Positions 60,773-64,000 of a stretch of DNA of 64,000 bases are shown here, one piece after another. This stretch comes from Streptomyces stelliscabiei (lineage in GTDB: Bacteria; Actinomycetota; Actinomycetes; Streptomycetales; Streptomycetaceae): NCBI RefSeq assembly GCF_014873495.1, contig NZ_JADBGF010000001.1, forward strand, positions 1,116,001 through 1,180,000, written 5' to 3'. How positions within the stretch are numbered: position 1 is the stretch's first letter; each line of letters starts with the position of its first letter. A program made the position numbers and the translations under genes. The notes under the pieces are model-generated. The model saw nothing but the letters and a program-made list of their open reading frames with translations, made no database searches and had not been told where the DNA came from.

Positions 60773-62203
60773 ATGACTACGGCCGTCGTGGTGGGCAGCG
60801 GTCCGAACGGTCTCGCGGCCGCCGTGTACCTCGCCCGGGAGGGCGTCGAGGTCACCGTCCTGGAGGCCGCCGACACCATCGGCGGCGGCACCCGCACCAG
60901 CGAGCTGACCCCGGGCCTCCTGCACGACCACTGCTCCGCCACCCACCCGATGGCGGTCGGCTCGCCGTTCCTGCGGAGCCTCGACCTCGGGCGCCACGGG
61001 CTGACCTGGCGTCTGCCGGACATCGACTGCGCGCACCCGCTGGACTCCGGGGAGGCCGGTGTCCTGCGCCGGTCGGTCCAGGAGACGGCCGACGGCCTCG
61101 GCGGTGTCGACGGCCGCCGCTGGCGCCGGGTGTTCGGGCCTCTCGCGCAAGGCTTCGACGCGCTCGCCGAGGACCTCATGCGACCGCTGACGCATGTGCC
61201 GCGCCACCCACTGCGCCTGGCGGCCTTCGGGCCGCAGGCACTGCTGCCCGCCGCCGCCCTGGGCCGGCTGTGGCGGTCGCCGGCCGCCCGGGCCCTCTTC
61301 GGCGGCGTGGCCGCGCACGCCTTCCGCCCGTTCCACCGGCCGGCCACCGCCGCCGTCGGGCTGACGATCATCGCCGCGGGCCATCGGCACGGCTGGCCGG
61401 TGGCGGCGGGCGGCTCCCGGGCGATCAGCGACGCGCTGGCGGCGCAGCTCGCGGAGTTCGGCGGCCGGATCGAGACCGGCGTGCGGGTGTGCACCCCGGC
61501 CGATCTGCCACGGGCGGACCTGGTGCTGTTCGACCTCGCCCCCCGTGCGGTCGCCGACATCCTGGGCGACCGGCTGCCGGGGCGCGTCGCGCGGGCCTAC
61601 CGCCGCTTCCGCCACGGGCCCGGCGCCTTCAAGGCCGACTTCGCGGTCGAGGGCGGCGTCCCGTGGACCAACGAGGCGGCCCGCCGGGCGGGCACCGTCC
61701 ACCTCGGCGGGACGTTCGAGGAGGTCGCCCACACCGAGCGGCTGATCCACGCCGGACGCATGCCGGAGCGGCCCTTCGTCCTCGTCGGCCAGCAGTACCT
61801 GGCCGATCCGAGCCGCTCGAAGGGCGACCTCCACCCGGTGTGGACCTACGCCCACGTCCCGCACGGCTACGACGGAGACGCGAGCGAGGCGATCATCGGA
61901 CAGATCGAACGGTTCGCCCCGGGGTTCCGCGAGCGTGTCCTCGACATGGCCGTCCGCCCGCCGGCCGCGTTCGAGGCGTACAACCCCAACTACGTCGGCG
62001 GGGACATCGTCACAGGGGCGAACACCGCCCTCCAGCTGGCTATGCGCCCCCGGGTGGCGCTCGACCCGTACCGCACCGGAGTCCCCGGAATGTACATCTG
62101 CTCCGCCGCGTCGCCACCGGGCGCCGGCGCCCACGGGATGTGCGGCGCGAACGCCGCCGCGTCGGCGCTGCGTCACCTCGGGCGACGACGCGGCGGCGGA
62201 TGA
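60773..62203 (+). CDS. CrtI-like FAD-dependent oxidoreductase
   Basis: 476 residues. The N-terminal dinucleotide fold VVGSGPNGLAAAVYLAREG and EAADTIGGGTRTSEL, and the C-terminal GMYICSAASPPGAGAHGMCG, place it in the phytoene-desaturase-like NAD(P)/FAD oxidoreductases. The middle is variable. Members act on carotenoids, retinoids or unknown substrates; no carotenoid genes are nearby. ATG at 60773 after GGGAGA. A strong terminator follows 40 bases after the stop, so it is transcriptionally separate from the peptide gene. Confidence 0.82.
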   Translation: MTTAVVVGSGPNGLAAAVYLAREGVEVTVLEAADTIGGGTRTSELTPGLLHDHCSATHPMAVGSPFLRSLDLGRHGLTWRLPDIDCAHPLDSGEAGVLRRSVQETADGLGGVDGRRWRRVFGPLAQGFDALAEDLMRPLTHVPRHPLRLAAFGPQALLPAAALGRLWRSPAARALFGGVAAHAFRPFHRPATAAVGLTIIAAGHRHGWPVAAGGSRAISDALAAQLAEFGGRIETGVRVCTPADLPRADLVLFDLAPRAVADILGDRLPGRVARAYRRFRHGPGAFKADFAVEGGVPWTNEAARRAGTVHLGGTFEEVAHTERLIHAGRMPERPFVLVGQQYLADPSRSKGDLHPVWTYAHVPHGYDGDASEAIIGQIERFAPGFRERVLDMAVRPPAAFEAYNPNYVGGDIVTGANTALQLAMRPRVALDPYRTGVPGMYICSAASPPGAGAHGMCGANAAASALRHLGRRRGGG

Positions 62204-62240
62204 GCCGGAAAGCAGCCGCGCCTCGCACCAGCCTCCGGAA

Positions 62241-62273
62241 AAAAGGCCTGGACCGATTCGGTCCAGGCCTTTT
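62241..62273 (+). terminator. Rho-independent terminator after the oxidoreductase
   Basis: Fifteen-base perfect arms (AAAAGGCCTGGACCG at 62241-62255 and CGGTCCAGGCCTTTT at 62259-62273) around ATT, ending in a T-run. It separates the oxidoreductase from the peptide gene. Confidence 0.92.
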
Positions 62274-62401
62274 CCGTTCCGCGGTCCCGACAATAGGCAT
62301 TTTTATCGATGTGGCGACGGACGGCGAGAGCCTAATGTTTTCTCCAGAAGGGCACCGGAAGAAAAGACCTTCCGAAGCCCCCATGCGAGAGGAAGAAAGA
62401 A

Positions 62402-62680
62402 ATGAGCAGCATCGAGAACGCACTGAACAGCGTGGAAATCCCCGTCGAGGGTGTCGTCTACGTCGCCGCTCGCCCGACCCTGGGCACCCCGCGGATCGCC
62501 CGGGTGGGCAACAGGCTGGGCGGACTCGCCCAGGCCGCCGAGGGTGTCGGCGCCATCGGCGCGCTGGCCACCGCCGCGGTCGGTGTCGGCCAGGCCGCGG
62601 AGGCCAACAACCTGGCCGCGGAGGCCAACGCCCAGAACGCGGCGGCCCTCGCGGCGGTCGGTGGCGCGCCGGCGGCCTGA
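62402..62680 (+). CDS. 92-residue Ala/Gly-rich peptide, possible secreted or modified peptide precursor
   Basis: 92 residues with AGAGGAAG upstream of the ATG at 62402. Residues 1-41 form a mixed leader-like segment (NALNSVEIPVEGVVYVAARP) ending in a double glycine (NRLGG, positions 40-41). Residues 42-92 are 51 residues of Ala, Gly, Val, Leu, Asn and Glu with no Cys, Lys or aromatic residue (LAQAAEGVGAIGALATAAVG, then QAAEANNLAAEANAQ), probably a long amphipathic helix. Strong terminators lie before (62241-62273) and after (62702-62750), the layout of a highly expressed small peptide gene. I do not recognise the family; precursor of a bacteriocin-like or modified peptide is a hypothesis, a structural protein the alternative. 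Confidence 0.7.
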   Translation: MSSIENALNSVEIPVEGVVYVAARPTLGTPRIARVGNRLGGLAQAAEGVGAIGALATAAVGVGQAAEANNLAAEANAQNAAALAAVGGAPAA

Positions 62681-62701
62681 CGACCGGCGCCGGACACGTA
62701 A

Positions 62702-62750
62702 GGAACCCGCTGTCGGACCAGAGGGCTGTTCTGGTCCGGCAGCGGGTTCC
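62702..62750 (+). terminator. Strong stem-loop between peptide gene and downstream gene
   Basis: Twenty-one-base arms (62702-62722 and 62730-62750) pair with one G-U-type mismatch around a seven-base loop. It begins 21 bases after the peptide stop and ends 46 before the next start, so it would cut or attenuate read-through to the membrane fusion gene. Confidence 0.88.
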
Positions 62751-62796
62751 TCCGCACGCGAAAAACGTGCTCAAAAGTACCAGGAAAAGAGGTTCC

Positions 62797-64000
62797 ATGA
62801 AACTCGTCCGAAGGATCAATTCCGCGGTGCCGGGCAGGGTCGCCTCCGCGGTGTTCAGCCCGATACCGGTGGGCCGGGACCGCGCGCTCGGCCTGTCGGA
62901 GCGGCTGGCCGCCGCGACGAGCCTCACCTCGTCCCTCGAATACCTCACCCAGCGCCACGAGATGGACAAGGGAGGCATGAACGACTGGGACATCGCCAAG
63001 GACAGCATCGCGCACGCGAACCCGCTGGTGCGCCGGCTGATCGACATCGCCAGCGGCCCCCGGACCACGACGGCACTGCACGTCACACGGGCCGCGGTCG
63101 CCACCGCCATGCTGCTGCCCGGCAGGTCGGGTTGGCGCGGCGCGGGCAGCCTCTTCCTCGGTGCGACCTCCGCCCTCCTCGGCCCCCGCCAGCACTACGG
63201 GAGCGACGGCGCCGACCAGGTGGCGACCCTCGTGCAACTCGCCACCGGCGGCGCCCGCCTGGTGCCCTCGCCGGCCGCCAAGGACGCCCTGCTCTGGTAT
63301 GTCGCCCTGCAGTCCAACCTCTCCTACCTGGTCTCCGGCTGGGTCAAGCTGCTCGGCCCGGACTGGCGCGACGGCTCCGCCCTGCCCGGCGTGATGCGCA
63401 CCCACACCTACGGCCACGAGGGCATGCACACCTGGATCCGGAACAACCCCCGGGCCGCCAAGCTGCTCGCCCACAGTGTGCTGGCGCTGGAGTGCCTGTT
63501 CCCGCTCGCCTATCTCAAGGGGGGCAGGCTGACCCGTCCCGTCCTGGCGAGCGCCGCCGCGTTCCACCTGGCCAACGGTTACTTCATGGGACTCGGCAGG
63601 TTCGCGACCGCGTTCCCCGCGATGCACCCCCTGATCGCCTACACCGCGGCCCCCCGCACGCACCCCGCCGTCGCGGGACGTGACGACCGCGCCCTGCCGG
63701 CCGCGCTCACCGTGCTCGCCGGGGCGACGGCGGCCGCGGCCGTCACCGCCGTCCAGCGGCGCATGCGCGCCACCGAGGGCTGGCGGACCTCACGCGTGCT
63801 GACGACCCGACACGGCAACCGGCTCCAGTACGAGGAGATGTCGGCGGGCGACACCGACCGGCCGGTCTTCGTGCTCGCCGCCGGCCTGCTGTCCACCAGC
63901 GAGCACTACGCCTGGATCAGCGAGCGGCTGTCCTACGAGACCACGTACGGCGTCATCACCTACGCCCGCGCCGGATACGCCGGGAGCCGCCGCCGGGCGG
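62797..64000 (+). CDS. HTTM-like membrane protein fused to alpha/beta hydrolase, 3' incomplete
   Basis: Open for 401 codons from the ATG at 62797 (AGAGG upstream) to the window edge. Residues ~85-320 contain five or six membrane helices (RAAVATAMLLPG, GSLFLGATSALLGP, then YGSDGADQVATLVQLATGG, LLWYVALQSNLSYLVSGWVK, LLAHSVLALECLFPLAYL), resembling HTTM/DoxX-like proteins, the group that includes SdpB of the Bacillus SDP toxin system. From about 350 a soluble domain begins (RVLTTRHGNRLQYEEM, FVLAAGLLSTSEHYAWI, YARAGYAGSRR) that looks like the start of an alpha/beta hydrolase; the nucleophile elbow would lie beyond the window. It follows the small peptide gene directly, with a hairpin between. 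Domain calls by eye, moderate certainty. Confidence 0.65.
   Translation, partial: MKLVRRINSAVPGRVASAVFSPIPVGRDRALGLSERLAAATSLTSSLEYLTQRHEMDKGGMNDWDIAKDSIAHANPLVRRLIDIASGPRTTTALHVTRAAVATAMLLPGRSGWRGAGSLFLGATSALLGPRQHYGSDGADQVATLVQLATGGARLVPSPAAKDALLWYVALQSNLSYLVSGWVKLLGPDWRDGSALPGVMRTHTYGHEGMHTWIRNNPRAAKLLAHSVLALECLFPLAYLKGGRLTRPVLASAAAFHLANGYFMGLGRFATAFPAMHPLIAYTAAPRTHPAVAGRDDRALPAALTVLAGATAAAAVTAVQRRMRATEGWRTSRVLTTRHGNRLQYEEMSAGDTDRPVFVLAAGLLSTSEHYAWISERLSYETTYGVITYARAGYAGSRRRA

Overview
The window is very GC-rich with strong G/C at third codon positions. It encodes Streptomyces-type families (DUF6479 membrane protein, DmdR1-style iron box, paired NarL/LuxR two-component systems, Streptomyces IS5 and IS1182 relatives), so the source is almost certainly a Streptomyces or close relative. 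I see no rRNA, tRNA or CRISPR. Genes are dense, and many operons are coupled by 4-base stop/start overlaps.

Layout. (1) 1-9.1 kb is an accessory stretch: two transposase fragments; a permease/PrpF pair with a divergent LysR regulator and its palindromic box; an IS5 remnant; then a decayed island holding a small XRE regulator with three operator-like repeats, a frameshifted zinc-ribbon/winged-helix gene, and a short type II CBASS-like set (truncated CD-NTase, E2-like protein, one-helix membrane protein). (2) 9.1-12.6 kb: acyl-CoA dehydrogenase, Cys-rich copper-binding four-helix protein, DUF6479 protein and pobA. (3) 12.8-20.1 kb: an iron-regulated NRPS-independent siderophore cluster (ATP-grasp, two IucA/IucC synthetases, PLP decarboxylase) whose order matches vibrioferrin pvsA-B-D-E without the exporter, with a divergent FhuF-type reductase and an iron box between them. 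(4) 20.3-24.3 kb: a tandem GH43 protein, then an ArsR/SmtB metal sensor and MFS exporter sharing a perfect 12-2-12 operator. (5) 24.3-31.1 kb: the urea ABC importer urtABCDE, a divergent MarR regulator and a signal-less AmiC/UrtA-like binding protein. (6) 31.2-35.3 kb: YcnI-like copper protein and a cobalamin-riboswitch-controlled cobalt ECF importer cbiMNQO. (7) 35.3-45.5 kb: a complete oxidative L-fucose pathway divergent from a sugar ABC importer with a FadR-type regulator; three copies of a 15-bp palindrome lie between them. (8) 45.5-50.3 kb: beta-propeller phytase, membrane acyltransferase and a two-component pair. (9) 50.3-57.2 kb: ROK regulator, GH27, GH95 alpha-L-fucosidase-type enzyme and SGNH esterase. 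(10) 57.7-60.5 kb: a small LuxR protein and a second two-component pair. (11) 60.8-64 kb: a CrtI-like FAD oxidoreductase, a 92-residue Ala/Gly-rich peptide gene bracketed by terminator hairpins, and the start of a membrane HTTM-like plus alpha/beta-hydrolase fusion that leaves the window.

How it fits together. The GH95/GH27/SGNH operon could free L-fucose and galactose from plant polysaccharide side chains outside the cell. The importer at 40.9-44.8 kb would bring the sugar in, and the FAH/dehydratase/SDR/AKR/mutarotase/lactonase operon would oxidise it to pyruvate and lactate. Iron, cobalt, copper and another transition metal each have a dedicated locus with a recognisable control element. 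The least explained parts are the CBASS-like island and the peptide/HTTM-hydrolase locus at the right edge.
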